This document shows, in pieces, positions 44,873-56,204 of a stretch of DNA of 64,000 nt (the stretch's first letter is position 1; each line of letters starts with the position of its first letter). The stretch covers positions 361,387-425,386 of the forward strand of contig JAANYP010003271.1 of assembly GCA_020465985.1 (NCBI GenBank), in the 5' to 3' direction. Position numbers and translations under genes: made by a program. The notes under the pieces are model-generated. The model had not been told where the DNA came from. It saw only the letters and a list, made by a program, of their open reading frames with translations, and searched no databases. Source of the DNA: Centrapalus pauciflorus (Eukaryota; Streptophyta; Magnoliopsida; Asterales; Asteraceae).

Positions 44873-45176
44873 TGTTGGGAAATATTCTAAGTATGTCAAG
44901 CTGTTAGTTAGATTTCGCAAACTGTTAGTAGAGTTTCTGTGTAAGTACAAAGTTCAAGCTGTTAGTTGAAAAAGTTCGAGCTGCCAGTTCAAAAGTTCAA
45001 GCTGCCAGTGTTCAAACTCAAGCTGCTCAACAGATAAACTTCAAGCTGCTCAACAGCTCAATAAACAGAAAGCGCTGATATTCAGGAAAAGATATATTTT
45101 GAAGGTTCAAGCATATCTACTATCAGAGAAATCAAAGTTTAAGGAAACAAATCACAAAGCAATATATATACATAGA
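44873..45176 (+). repeat. C3 3' LTR, truncated
   Basis: Aligns with the first about 325 bases of the 5' LTR, with one array unit fewer, then stops at about 45176 (..TATATACATAGA). The 18 bases that follow (45175-45192) repeat 45077-45094, marking a repaired breakpoint. The last about 330 bases of the LTR are missing. Confidence 0.85.
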
Positions 45177-46381
45177 TATTCAGGAAAAGATAAATTATAA
45201 GTGATATACAATTTCTTGTTTGATGTGTTGGTAGGTATAATACACAAAGGAAATCCTAACAACTAATAAAATAATCAAGAAAAAGTCATATGTGTAACTA
45301 ACTTAGATGTATGACCAAATGGTCTTAATTTCTATGTTAGAGACATACAGACGATGATTTTAAATGATGTATGCAAATTTTTTGGGGGATGTATAGCAAC
45401 ATCAAAATACATCTTAAATAAAAGAAAAGAAAAAATTTTTATAAAGAAGAGGGAGTCAAAATAAGTCGCTTTGTTGTACGTAAGTACAGACCTGTCACCT
45501 CTATTTTGACTCAAGTTAGCAAAATAAGTCGCTTTGTTGTACGTAAGTACAGACCTGTCACCGTTGTCTTGTTAACTTAAAAGGAACTCTAAGACAAACT
45601 AAGACACTCTGTTGTATGTAAATACAGAACTGTGTCCGACGTTTGCCTTTTAAAGAAATGCAATACCGAAAAGTTATAATTATTGTGTGTCTGCCTTGAT
45701 CATAGAAGTATATCTAAGTATGGGACACGTAAGATAGTTTCTTGATAAATAAAAAGGCCTAGGGAATTTCCAAAGTCTTAAATATTTAAAGGGAAAATCG
45801 TACCGACAATCGACTTGGAATGTATATCACGACAAACAACCAAAGGAGTAAAAATTCCTAAGTGTGAAAGTGAAATACTGAAAGTGCGTTTGACACTGCT
45901 ATCTGATTGAACCTTCTTTGACTTTCTCGCAAAAATATTCTGTTAGTATAAGTCGTAATTTTTTAAGTACTTTTGAGTAGTTTTAATTATATTTTTACTT
46001 TATTTTATTTTATTTTATTTTAAGTAGGATAAAGGTCAAAGTTACTAGGATGCATTCTAGTTGGAAAAACATAATTTGCGTGATTCAAAAAGTTGAAAAA
46101 TTGTTGTTGCTAAAAGTGAAGGGTACCGGGATAAGTTGAAAAAGTTGAAAATTGTTCAAAGTTTTTCAAAACTTACGCTTTTGTGTCTATTTATCGAAGA
46201 TATCGACTGTTTCTCTCGAACTTAATTCTAGTGTTTGGTTTACCTTCGAACCCATCAAAGAATGTAAGTAAGGAGAGTTTCATTGCATTTTTATCGTTGA
46301 ATAATGGATTTGGATGTCCGGCTAACATATTATGACTTGTTTCATGTGTTGATTAAGTCGATACAGTGTTAGAGTTGGAGT
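45177..46381. other. Unassigned repetitive stretch between C3 and the Athila elements
   Basis: AT-rich, no ORF. It contains the duplicated 42-mer at 45458-45562 and short TTTTATTTTATTTTA runs near 46000. It could be remains of C2 or of another LTR; I cannot assign it. Confidence 0.4.
45458..45637. repeat. 42-bp direct repeat (two exact copies, one degenerate)
   Basis: AAAATAAGTCGCTTTGTTGT with its following bases occurs at 45458-45499 and 45521-45562 (63-base period), and in degraded form (CTCTGTTGTATGTAAATACA) at 45598-45637. Confidence 0.85.
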
Positions 46382-46826
46382 TTTACCAGAAGTACAGATT
46401 CTTCAGCTGAGAAAGGCGATTTGTGAACTTCAACATCTTAATGCCTAGTTGGATCAGACAGAGACTGATCAACAGCAGCAGATTGCAAATCTGGAGGCTA
46501 TACTAAAGGAATAGTTGAAAGATCGTCAATCTCAAGGGGAGAAATTGTAGAGAAGTCAAAGAAGATGGCCCGAATGTGAGCTGACCGATCTTTCAAGACA
46601 ACAATTTGCTCAGCTTGCTGATCCTCAGGGGGAGTCGGTGTTCATAGCCGCTGACAAGGGAGAAGACAAGGATTCAGATACGACTAAAGTAACTGAAGAT
46701 AAGGTCTGATCGGAGCATTGTCAGGGTTGGATGAAGATGAAATTAGGTTCGTCTTCGAAGGGTGACTTAGAACAGGAGGATCTTGAGGAATGAGCGTTTA
46801 CTCCTAAAGATGTACCTAATTGTAGA
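46382..46826 (+). pseudogene. Decayed coding remnant, Gln/Glu-rich coiled coil
   Basis: One plus frame reads through several isolated stops (TAG/TAA): ILQLRKAICELQHLN, TETDQQQQIANLEAILKE, LSRQQFAQLADPQGESVFIA and DKGEDKDSDTTKVTEDKV. The consistent frame and heptads suggest the end of an old 3' ORF or gag, perhaps from C2. Lineage unknown. Confidence 0.4.
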
Positions 46827-47168
46827 AGGGCATAGGTTTGAGACTAAATGTGAAGAACAAGGTTGATGTATGCGATTGTGGTTGTTCATTGTCTTTGCAA
46901 GCTTAAGTTTCATTGTCGTCTATCAAGATTCTTTGCTTGCACATAGTCACATTATGCTTATTTCTCATTGAGCTTAATGCATACTCCAAGCATATGTAGG
47001 CAATGTTAGGTGATTATGGAACTCATACACTTAAATAAGTGTGGGAAAATTGGGTTGCTTGTACATTGCTAGGTTTTTTTTTCTGTTAGTGTAGGCATAA
47101 TACTTTTGGAATGCTTTCCGTTCATTTATCCATCAATTGTTGAAATTTCCATTTGTTTAATGTAGGCT
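46827..47168 (+). other. A1 segment upstream of 3' ORF (intron-like, 3' splice site)
   Basis: Nearly identical to 57228-57570. It ends TTTAATGTAG|GCTATGG, an acceptor-like site 4 bases before the ORF start. TAAGTGTGGGAAAATTGGG near 47036-47054 resembles the PPT-like sequence at the LTR. Confidence 0.55.
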
Positions 47169-48761
47169 ATGGCAACTGGAGGAAAAAGAGCCCAAGGTGA
47201 AGCGTCGTCTTCTCACGCTAGAGATTCTAGCCCGGAGGAACAGGGTCAATCTTCTAGATTCTTATACGACCCCAGCCACCCATTCTTGAACTTTTCCCGG
47301 GTACCTTCAGGGATTCTGGTGGAATACGAACATAACCTTGAGGGGCTAGTTGCGAGGCACATCTATCCGGGAAGGGACATTGACTGGGATTTCATCGAAC
47401 GAGTCACGGGATCAGAGGGCCAATCCCTCTTGGATCAATTGGCAAAAATCTTCAACATCCAGTTTCTGGATTTCACCTCCCAGGCAATGCTTAAGTTAAT
47501 GCAAATCAGGGAACCGGTCTATGCAGAGCTAGTATTGGAGTTCTTCTCAACATATTCATTCAACGAGAATACTTCCGACATGAAGAAAGCCAATATGGTT
47601 CAGTTTCAGTTGGGCGGCCAAGACAGGTCATTATCCGCTCTCCAGCTCTGCACTAGACTAGGGTTGTATTCGCGTGAGGACACTAGCCATAGGCACTTCA
47701 AGCAGTATTTGGAGGAAGGAGCTAAGAAAGCTCCTGCCAATTGTTTCTACCAAGACTTTTGGTCTACCATAGCTGATGGTGTCTACACGAGCCGCACTGG
47801 ATATGAATCGCGGATACTCCATCCCTTGCACTGCATTGTTCATCGTTGCATCACTGTGGATGCAATGCAAAGGAACCAAGGGGTTGAAAAAGTGACAAAA
47901 CCGAATTTATGGATTATGTTGAATCTGATGACCCCGGATGTTCATTTAAGTGTGCCTTATGCCATTGCCTCCTACTTTTTGCATGCAGGTGGGAGATTCG
48001 GCGGTAGTACTATTTGTGGTGGGAAGTATATTACCAAGCTAGCCCGATCATTCAACATTCTTACATCAGAGAATGTTCGCAGAATGAGGGAGTTAGAGCC
48101 GGCTGATACTTGTGGAGAGCCTTTCTTCATCAAATCTAATCTGGTGGACAAATTCAGAACCTCATGCTATCTTGCTGCACCTCGTCAAGCACAGCAGCAA
48201 GAGCCACAGCAGCAGCCAGAGCCACAACAGCCAGAGCCACAACAGCCCCCACCACAGTACGCCCCGCATCCATATGATTGGGATGCACAGTTTCAAAGCC
48301 TGCACAGTCGCTTTGATCATCTCAGCTTCGGAAGGGACAATGGGACACTCAATGCTGGAATTCAACAAATGAATTCTGGTCTTGAGCAGATGAACTTTGG
48401 ACTGAATAGGATGCATGACGACTACACCACAAATAATAATCTACTGACGGAACAGAACACATTGCTCCAGCACAACATCGATAATTTTGATCATTACGGG
48501 CATGTGTCGAATCAACAGTGGCAAGCCGCCGGTAGATATTGGTCAGATATGCGGTCCATGATGGACACCTATTTCAGTCACCCTCCCCAGGCTCAGCAAG
48601 CATTTCAACCACCACCACCTCAGGAACCCTTCCAATATTTCCCATATCATACATGGGATGAGATGTTCCAGCTGCATCAAGAGGAGCAGTTTCGGCAAAG
48701 GATGGCGGTTGAGCGGGAGAGCGAGGAAGAAGAGGACGAAGATGAAGAAGAAGAAGATTGA
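47169..48761 (+). CDS. A1 3' ORF, 530-codon Athila-type accessory protein, intact
   Basis: ATG at 47169, TGA at 48759-48761, with no internal stop. The N-terminal half is globular: LYDPSHPFLNFSRVPSG, QAMLKLMQIREPVYAELVLE, EFFSTYSF, VQFQLGGQDRSLSALQL and WIMLNLMTPDVHLSVPYAIA. Residues about 335-375 are a Gln/Pro-rich linker (QQQEPQQQPEPQQPEP). Then come repeats around NSGLEQMNFGLNRM, and the tail is acidic (EEEEDEDEEEED). It corresponds to the ORF behind pol in Athila elements (ATHILA ORF-1-like family as I remember it). I see no signal peptide or transmembrane helix, so an envelope role is not supported. An almost complete frame in an old element may reflect recent insertion or selection. Confidence 0.75.
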   Translation: MATGGKRAQGEASSSHARDSSPEEQGQSSRFLYDPSHPFLNFSRVPSGILVEYEHNLEGLVARHIYPGRDIDWDFIERVTGSEGQSLLDQLAKIFNIQFLDFTSQAMLKLMQIREPVYAELVLEFFSTYSFNENTSDMKKANMVQFQLGGQDRSLSALQLCTRLGLYSREDTSHRHFKQYLEEGAKKAPANCFYQDFWSTIADGVYTSRTGYESRILHPLHCIVHRCITVDAMQRNQGVEKVTKPNLWIMLNLMTPDVHLSVPYAIASYFLHAGGRFGGSTICGGKYITKLARSFNILTSENVRRMRELEPADTCGEPFFIKSNLVDKFRTSCYLAAPRQAQQQEPQQQPEPQQPEPQQPPPQYAPHPYDWDAQFQSLHSRFDHLSFGRDNGTLNAGIQQMNSGLEQMNFGLNRMHDDYTTNNNLLTEQNTLLQHNIDNFDHYGHVSNQQWQAAGRYWSDMRSMMDTYFSHPPQAQQAFQPPPPQEPFQYFPYHTWDEMFQLHQEEQFRQRMAVERESEEEEDEDEEEED

Positions 48762-50680
48762 AGTTTTTATGTGTTTGAGTATTTGTTGAACAATTTTAAT
48801 TATGTTTATTTTAATTCGGGTTGTAAAGGCGAGATGCCTAAGATAATTTACTTTTCTGCATTTTTATTTCTTTCTCAGTACTTACTTCACTTAGATAATT
48901 CTTGTTTTTTATTTTATTACATCAAAGTTTAATTTTCTTTCCTTGTTTAATGGCAATTTTTTTTATCTTTAACAGAGACTGGACGAGTGTGGAGTCGCTT
49001 TCCTTCTCATGGCACAGTCCTGGATTTTGTTTATCTCATGCCAGATTCGACATTACAGGGAGAATACCTAATCCCTTCGCTGCGCTTACTATTTTTTGTC
49101 CATGTTTTGCATGCTTATATAAACATTGAGGACAATGTTTTGCTTAAGTGTGGGAAGGTTGATTATATAATCAATTTTTGTTGTCATTGCATGCTTTTAA
49201 GTAGTTTTTAAGCTTATATATAGTGGTTACGCTTTTTGGCCAAAAATTTTCAGATTTTCTTTATCTCTCAAATAGGTTGTAAATTCCTTGGCATTACTGT
49301 CTAAGTGTCTATTTCTTGAAATGCAAAGTTAGACATCGTGATAGTTGTGTAGAAAGATAATTGTTTCAATGCCTGTATATTTTTATGTTTAAGTTTGGCA
49401 TGAATAACCCATGATAACCATCTACCTGTGAGAATTTGAGCTTTATTGGAGAATTCATACATTTATATGCTCACTTTCATTTGGTTGTGTGTTTGCCGGT
49501 TATTTGCACCTATTTCAGAACTTGTTTGGGTTATACTTGTCAAGAGCACATTTTTCTGGTTTTGCATATTTAAGTGGTTGAGGCAACTTAGGTTTAGACC
49601 ATTGTTAGCCTTTGTGTTCTTGTTTCCACCTATATGTGATCCTCTAGTTACCCATTCTTGAGCTTATTTTTCCTTTTCGTTTGTTGTTAGCCCGTATGTG
49701 TTTTTCCCTTTTTAGCTTTCTTTTCTTTAGCCTTCCTTTCTAGCCTAAAGATTGTTATTTAAGGAGAGAAGAACTTAATGCTTTGTATAGAATTGAGGAT
49801 ATATTGTCTATTTATGCTAGTTTTTATTTCTGTTCAATCCGTATTTTATGGATTCAAACAAAAAAAAAGTTCTGGAACATAGAGGGCTTATAAAAAAAAG
49901 TTGAATTGGCTAAAAGGACTTCTACCATGAACGGACTCTTTGCCTTGGGGAAATAACTTCCTTGGCTTACTAATGACCACTTCGAGAAGAACCTACTTGA
50001 AGTCTAATGCCACATCTGACTGAATGTGTTTTCCAGAAAGTTTTGAGAGAAGGATATTCCTAAAAAGGAAAATTTTCCGTAAGGAATACAAAATCCAATT
50101 ATAAGGTATTCCTTTCGAAGTCGGCAGTAGCAATAGGAAGTTGTATGTATGTTAGTTTTTCTTGTTCTCCTCATAAGTTATTTTGAAAAGTTCATATCCA
50201 AAGAATGCAGTATTTTGGCTAGAGTTGCTACTTTTCCAAATTTCCTTACCTTTTCCCTAGCCCCATTACAACCCTTGTGAAGCCCTCATGATATATATGC
50301 AATTCAGGAATTCAAGTGTTGGAGATTTGATACCTTACCAAGCTTATATTAATAGGTGCTATAACTTTGTTGCATTTGAGTGATTTTTCTCAAAATTACA
50401 CCGAGAGCATTGAGTGATTTATTCATCTTTCGTGAGGTGTATACTTCATGCATTTCTTGATCTAAAAAATGTTCAGGCACGGACAAGTTATCTTTGTTGC
50501 AATCCATTGATGTGTAGCTTTGTCTTCAAGTTGTAGTTCATTTTAGTCTTTAATGCCTTGGAATTTTTGATTTCCTTTTGAGAGATGCTCTTTCTTTCCC
50601 CCTCCTGGCCAAAGTGTTGTAATTTCACGTTTAAGTTTAGAATTGCTTGAGGACAAGCAATGTGCAAATGTGGGAATGTT
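48762..50680 (+). other. A1 3' untranslated region and PPT-like end
   Basis: 1.9 kb without a supportable ORF. GAGGACAATG..AAGTGTGGGAAGG occurs near 49128-49158, and GAGGACAAGCAATG..AAATGTGGGAATG occurs at 50650-50677, directly before the LTR. Duplicated PPT-like sequences of this type are usual in Athila elements. Confidence 0.6.
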
Positions 50681-52231
50681 TGATATCGCCAAATTTACAT
50701 ATATTTTCTAGCGATATTTTCCCTCTATTTTACCTATTTTTATTGTTCCCGATTGTCAATATTGGTCATTTACGAAAATTGTTTTGATTTCAGCCTTTAT
50801 TGTTGAAAAGATGAAGATTTGGGCTCCAGCAGCAATCGACTCGCCGAGTCATAAGCACCACTCGCCGAGTCGACCATAAATTCAGAATTTCCAGATTTCA
50901 GAAAGTTTTGACTCGCCGAGTCATATGGGTGACTAACCGAGTGGGCTGTTGATTGTACGTGCTGGTTGTTACTGGTGGTCCAATGGGCATTCGACACGTA
51001 ATCGACTCGCCGAGTCGATCATGGTGACTCGCCGAGTCGACCGCAGATATATAAACTTTTCTTTCTCATTTCTGCAAGAGAGACGAACTTTTCATCACTT
51101 TTTCACCATTTTGCTCTGCTCGTTTTTGAGAAGAAAAGGAAGCTTGTGGCTGATTTCAAAGGCTTCATCAAGAGGGAACCACATTACTACATTAAGAATC
51201 ATCATTTGGGGAGTTTACTCATTTCTTAATCTTTTGATTATGTGTAAACGTGTGATTTTCATTGTGTTCTTGATGATTTTGCTCCACAATATGGAGTAGT
51301 GTTTTGTTGTAATCATTTTGGGTTAAAAATCCTGAACATTGGATGATGTTATTTTTCGTGGTTAGAATAAATATATTTACCGTTGATCTTCTCATGAAAT
51401 AGATTTTGATATAATGTTTGAGATAAATGATGAATGTATGATATTGGATGATATATTTATGTGATGTGAGTCAATATTTAGTCATTTATTATTAACAAAT
51501 TACTTTGTTGGTAGTTTTGATATTGTGAGATTCAAAAAGGGATTTCATTCATTATTTTGATCAAACATTATATTAAGGTTTGTGATTTGGATGTGAGTCT
51601 AATTATAAACTACTTGAGATCGTTATTTTTGATTATTTTCATGATTAAATCATATTTGCAAGTGAGTTGATAATATTCGGATATTTAACTTTAATATGAT
51701 TGAGTGATCTACATATTTTAGTTAAATTATCTTTTGAGGTTATAACATTATATTTGAGTGATCTTGATAATGTTATGATTATTGCTTGCTAAATGAATTT
51801 TTGATAAATGTGTGGTTGAGTGATCTTTACACATTTAAAATTAATTCTAGGATTAATATTTATTCATTTTATTGAGTGATCTTTATTTGAATAATATTTA
51901 ATCCTTGTTATATTCATTCTACCCTTATGCTTATTGTTATTATCCAATGTTTAGGGGAAAAGATTCCAAATGATTACACCTTTTGATATAAGTTTTTCTC
52001 AGTGATAAATTTCATTGTGTGTTAATTAAGTTGTGGAATTTTCGGTTCAAATCATTATTAAACACCAATTCGATTTTTAACTAATCTTTAGCTATCATCT
52101 ATTTTTCTTATTTCATCTCTGTCCCTGTGTTCGATATCCGGACTTACCTAAACTATATTAGTAAACGATAGGGGATACTTGGATATTTGTCCGCTAGTTT
52201 AGCTTAGTTATTTCCCATTTTTATTAAAACA
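50681..52231 (+). repeat. Athila LTR shared by A1 and A2 (about 1550 bp)
   Basis: It starts (TGTT)TGATATCGCC after the PPT-like sequence and ends near TTATTAAAACA (52231), with GATATCCGGACTTACC before the end, as usual in this group. ACTCGCCGAGT palindromes lie at 50825-51042, then TATATAA at about 51047. The usual Athila PBS is missing because of the deletion after the LTR, so the 3' boundary is approximate. Confidence 0.7.
50825..51042. repeat. ACTCGCCGAGT palindrome cluster upstream of the LTR TATA box
   Basis: Five copies of GACTCGCCGAGTC plus one diverged copy (ACTAACCGAGT) in about 215 bases. The last ends 5-10 bases before the TATATAA box. Confidence 0.9.
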
Positions 52232-54179
52232 AAAAGGTGTATTTCTGGAACTCATCAAGCAACTTCATATTAACTTACCTTTTGTTGATGCTCTTTCACA
52301 GATGCCGAAATATGCAAAGTTTATGAAGGATATGCTCACCAACAAGAGGAAGCTTGAAGGGCTTTTTCAAAGGTGTTTCTAAGTGAAGAATGCTCGGCAG
52401 TTTTGCAAAACAAGTTACCCGAGAAGAAGAGTGATCCAGGGAGTTTTACTATTTCTTGTTTGATTGGTAACTTATCTGTGAGTAATGCATTAGCGGATTT
52501 AGGTGCTAGCATTAATTTAATGCCATATTTTGTTTTTGAAAAGCTAGGCCTAGGTGAACCTAAACCAACAAGAATGAGTATTCAATTAGCCGATAGGTCG
52601 GTTAAATACCCTAGAGGTATTGTTGAGAATATGTTGGTTAAGGTAGATAAATTTGTTTTTCCTGTGGATTTCGTGATTCTTGACATGGATGAGGACAAGA
52701 CCGTACCCCTAATTTTAGGGAGGCCTTTCTTAGCTACATCTGGTGCCCTCATTGATGTACAAAATGGCAAACTAACTCTTAATGTAGGTGATGAAAAGGT
52801 AACGTTTGAGATCAAAACTTCCATGAGACATTCTCATGTTCAAGATGATTACCTTTATTTTGTTGATGCCATTGACTTTGTTGTTGAAGATTTTTTACAG
52901 GACTTCATTGAAGCTAATGATTTGGATGAGTTGTTCGTGGATGGAAGATACATTGATTCGTATCATGAGGAGATTGTAGATGAGCTCGCATGTATGCTAG
53001 CCAACGAACCATCGGATAAGCAACAGTTGGCCGAGGAAATGGAGCAAGGTGTGAACCTAAAGTCGAAGTCATCAATTGAAGAACCACCAACTTTGGAACT
53101 GAAGGAACTTCTATCGCACTTAGAGTATGCTTTCCTTGAAGGTGAATCCCAATTACCTGCGATAATTGCTTCTAACCTCACTAACAATGAAAAACAGAAA
53201 TTGTTAGATGTTTTAAAGGCTCATAAGCAGGCTCTAGCATGGAAGATTTCAGATATCAAAGGTATAAGTCCTTCCTTTCGTATGCACAAAATATTCATGG
53301 AAGATGAATACAAGCCGGTTGTGCAACCACAAAGACGACTCAACCCCAACATGAAAGATGTGGTAAGAAACGAGGTAATTAAACTTTTAGATGCAAGTTT
53401 GATTTACCCCATTTCAGACACCCCATGGGTGAGTCCCGTGCAAGTCGTGCCAAAGAAAGGAGGAATGACAGTTATCAAAAATGAGAATAATGAGCTGATT
53501 CCTACAAGAACCGTCATAGATTGGAGAATGTGTATTGATTATAGGAAGCTCAATGATGCCACAAGAAAGGATCATTTACCTTTACCCTTTATTGATCAAA
53601 TGCTTGAACGATTATCTGGGAATATGTTCTACTGCTTTCTTGATGGTTTTTCAGGATATTTTCATATTCCAATAGCTCTGGAAGATCAAGAAAAGACCAC
53701 CTTTACATGCCCATACAGTACATTTGCGTATAGAAGGATGCCTTTTGGATTGTGCAATGCACTGGCTACCTTTCAAAGGTGCATGATGGCGATATTTCAT
53801 GAATATGATCGAGGACTCCATGGAGGTTTTTATGGATGATTTTTCTGTATTTGGTAGTTCCTTTGATCATTGTTTGCTTAATCTTGAAAAGATGCTCACT
53901 AGGTGTGAAGAAACCAATCTTGTGTTGAATTGGTAAAAATGTCATTTCATGGTAAGAGAGGGCATTGTATTAGGACATAAGATTTCACAATTGGGAATGG
54001 AAGTTGATAAAGCAAAGGTTGACACTATTTCAAAGCTTCCTCCTCCCACTTCTGTGAAATCAGTTAGGAGTTTCTTAGGCCATGCGGGATTTTATAGAAG
54101 GTTCATAAAAGATTTTTTTAAAGATTGCAAGGCCTATGACTCAACTCCTAGAAAAAGATGTTCCTTTCAATTTTTCTGA
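52232..54179 (+). pseudogene. A2 protease and reverse transcriptase, frameshifted
   Basis: Begins LELIKQLHINLPFVDALSQM, the end of Athila gag, so most of gag and the PBS have been deleted. A frameshift lies near 52370. Then SEECSAVLQNKLP and the protease ALADLGASINLMP (about 52487-52525). RT shows WVSPVQVVPKKGGMTVI, RMCIDYRKLNDAT and MPFGLCNALATFQRC. After a frameshift near 53810 the catalytic FMDDFSVFG lies at 53829-53855. A TAA at 53934-53936 and a further shift near 54130 follow. The enzymes would process the polyprotein and make cDNA; this copy cannot. Confidence 0.85.
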
Positions 54180-54720
54180 TGAATGTTTGAATTTTTTTAA
54201 TATTTTGAAAGAAAGATTGACTAATGCCCCTATCATGGTAGCACCTGATTGGACTTTACCATTTGAATTAATGTGTGATGCCAGTGACTTCGCAGTTGGA
54301 GCAGTTTTAGGCCAAAGGAAGGATAAGCACTTTCAACCCATTTACTACGCTAGCAAAACGCTCACCGATGCTCTAGAGAATTACACGACAACGGAAAAGG
54401 AGCTTCTAGATGTAGTTTTTGCTTTCGATAAATTTCGTGCATATTTGGTTTTATCTAAAACCATAGTTTACACAGATCATTCTGCGCTTAAATATCTTTT
54501 TGCTAAACAAGATGCAAAACCATGGTTGATAAGATGGATCCTTCTTTTGCAGGAATTTGATATTAAAATCAAATATAAGAAAGTTGCTGAAAATCTAGCT
54601 GCTGATCATTTGTCACGATTGGAGAATCCGGAAATGGAAGAATTGATTGAATCCACCATTAATGATAATTTTCCGGACGAGCATCTCATGAAAGTACAGG
54701 TAGTAGATGAATTCCCTTAG
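54136..54720 (+). pseudogene. A2 RNase H
   Basis: Open frame with LPFELMCDASDFAVGAVLGQ (first catalytic Asp), YYASKTLTDALENYTTTEKE and TIVYTDHSALKYLFAK, in the expected order, ending at a TAG (54718-54720). It is in a different frame from both the RT and the integrase. Confidence 0.82.
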
Positions 54721-56009
54721 TTTGCCGATATTGGTAGCTATCTTGCCGGAGGAGTCCTTTTAAAGGGTATGGGATATCAGCAAAAGAAGAAATTCTTTGC
54801 CGATATCAAATATTACTTTGGGAAGATCCCTATTTGTTTAGAGTTTGTGCAGATCAAGTGGTGAGAAGATGTGTATACGGGAGAGAAGCGAGAAGCATCT
54901 TGGAGCATTGCCATAATGGACCAACGGGAGGACATTATGGAGCAAATCTAACGGCAAAGAAAGTTTTCGATACAGGCTTCTTTTGGCCTACAATCTTCAA
55001 GGATGCTCAAGAATTGGTAAGAGCTTGTGATGCTTGCCAAAGGACAGGTAACATTTCCTCTCGTAATGAAATGCCCCAACAACCTATTCAGGTATGTGAA
55101 GTTTTTGATATCTGGGGAATTAATTTTATTGGACCATTCCCATCCTCACATGGAAATAAGTATATACTTGTGGTTGTGGATTATGTTTCAAAATGGCCGG
55201 AAGCACAAGCTTTGGCTACTAATGATGTCCGAGTTGTTGTGAGGTTTCTCAAGAAATTGTTTTCACGATTTGGTACCCCTAGAGCTTTGATTAGTGATAG
55301 AGGTACCCATTTTTGCAATAATCAACTTGAAAAAGCTTTACAAAAGTATGGGGTAACCCATAGATTATCCACACCATATCATCCACAAACAAGTGGACAA
55401 GTTGAAAATACAAACCGTGGTCTAAAACAAATTCTTGAGAAAACGGTGAATGTGAATAGGAAGGATTGGGCTGAGAAATTAGATGATGCGTTGTGGGCCT
55501 TTAGGACGGCTTTTAAGACCCCAATTGGTACCACCCCATTTCATTTGGTTTATGGCAAGGCTTGCCATCTCCCAGTTGAGATTGAGCATAAAGCCTTTTG
55601 GGCACTCAAGATGTGTAACCTTGATTTAAATTTAGTCGGTAATCAAAGAAACATTCAATTGCAAGAGTTAAAAGAATTGAGGTTACACGCCTATGAGAAT
55701 TCTTGTATCTATAAAGAGAAAACCAAACGGTGGCATGATGCGCGTCTTAAAAATCACGCCGACATCAAGATAGGTGACAAAGTCCTAGTTTTTAACTCAC
55801 GCTTACGGCTTTTTCCTGGAAAATTAAAATCTCGTTGGATTGGTCCTTATATTGTTAAGAATATATTTCCATATGGGACGTTTGAGCTAGCGAATCCGAA
55901 TGATGACAGTACTTTCAAAGTAAATGGCCATCGTGTTAAAAGGTACCTTGAGTCGGATGTTATCGGTGAGGAAGTTGAAGTCCTCAATTTGGTTCCAATC
56001 CCCACGTGA
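54721..56009 (+). pseudogene. A2 integrase
   Basis: The main frame opens about 54834. Motifs: HYGANLTAKKV..FWPTIFKDA and CDACQRTGNIS (zinc binding), the core DIWGINFIGPFPSSHGNKYI, LISDRGTHFCNN, and HPQTSGQVENTNRGLKQI (D, D and E all present), then a C-terminal SH3-like region, KIGDKVLVFNSRLRLFPGKL, SRWIGPY, ending VLNLVPIPT. It would insert the cDNA. The first part is in another frame. Confidence 0.85.
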
Positions 56010-56204
56010 AGTGAACAAAGAGTCAAGCTTATGACTCGGAAATAAATAAGCATGTGATTGTTAGATAGTTTGTTTATCTTGTTTCATGCATTTTATTTGT
56101 CAGTTTTAGTATTTTTGTGTGCTTCAAGTTGTGTGTAGTTGTTTACAATGGTTGTCAATCTTCTTTGGCTTGCATTTTGAAAAATCTGGGAATTATGCAC
56201 CAGC
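56010..56204 (+). other. A2 spacer after integrase
   Basis: Short non-coding segment with GTGAACAAAGAGTCAAGCTTATGACTCGG next to the stop. No motif recognised. Confidence 0.4.

Larger units (their letters stand above)
25626..45176 (+). mobile_element. C3: Ty1/copia element (SIRE-like) with nested G2
   Basis: Order: 5' LTR, PBS, gag (split by G2 at 27156-36302), protease, integrase, RT/RNase H, a promoter-like spacer, a long 3' ORF, PPT and a truncated 3' LTR. It lies inside the RT of C2. Without G2 it would be about 10.4 kb. It has multiple stops and frameshifts. The 3' LTR lacks its last part, so no TSD can be checked. Confidence 0.9.
46827..52231 (+). mobile_element. A1: Athila-type gypsy element, 3' part with 3' LTR
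   Basis: From 46827 the sequence matches 57228 onward (A2), so it is internal Athila sequence upstream of the 3' ORF. It contains the 3' ORF (47169-48761), a long untranslated region, a PPT-like stretch and the LTR at 50681-52231. The gag-pol of A1 is missing. The LTR is directly followed by A2 pol, so A1 and A2 share it. Confidence 0.7.

Noticed and set aside
47169..48761. Athila 3' ORF as a true viral envelope gene
   Set aside because: No signal peptide, transmembrane helix or furin-like site; Gln/Pro linker and acidic tail argue against it.
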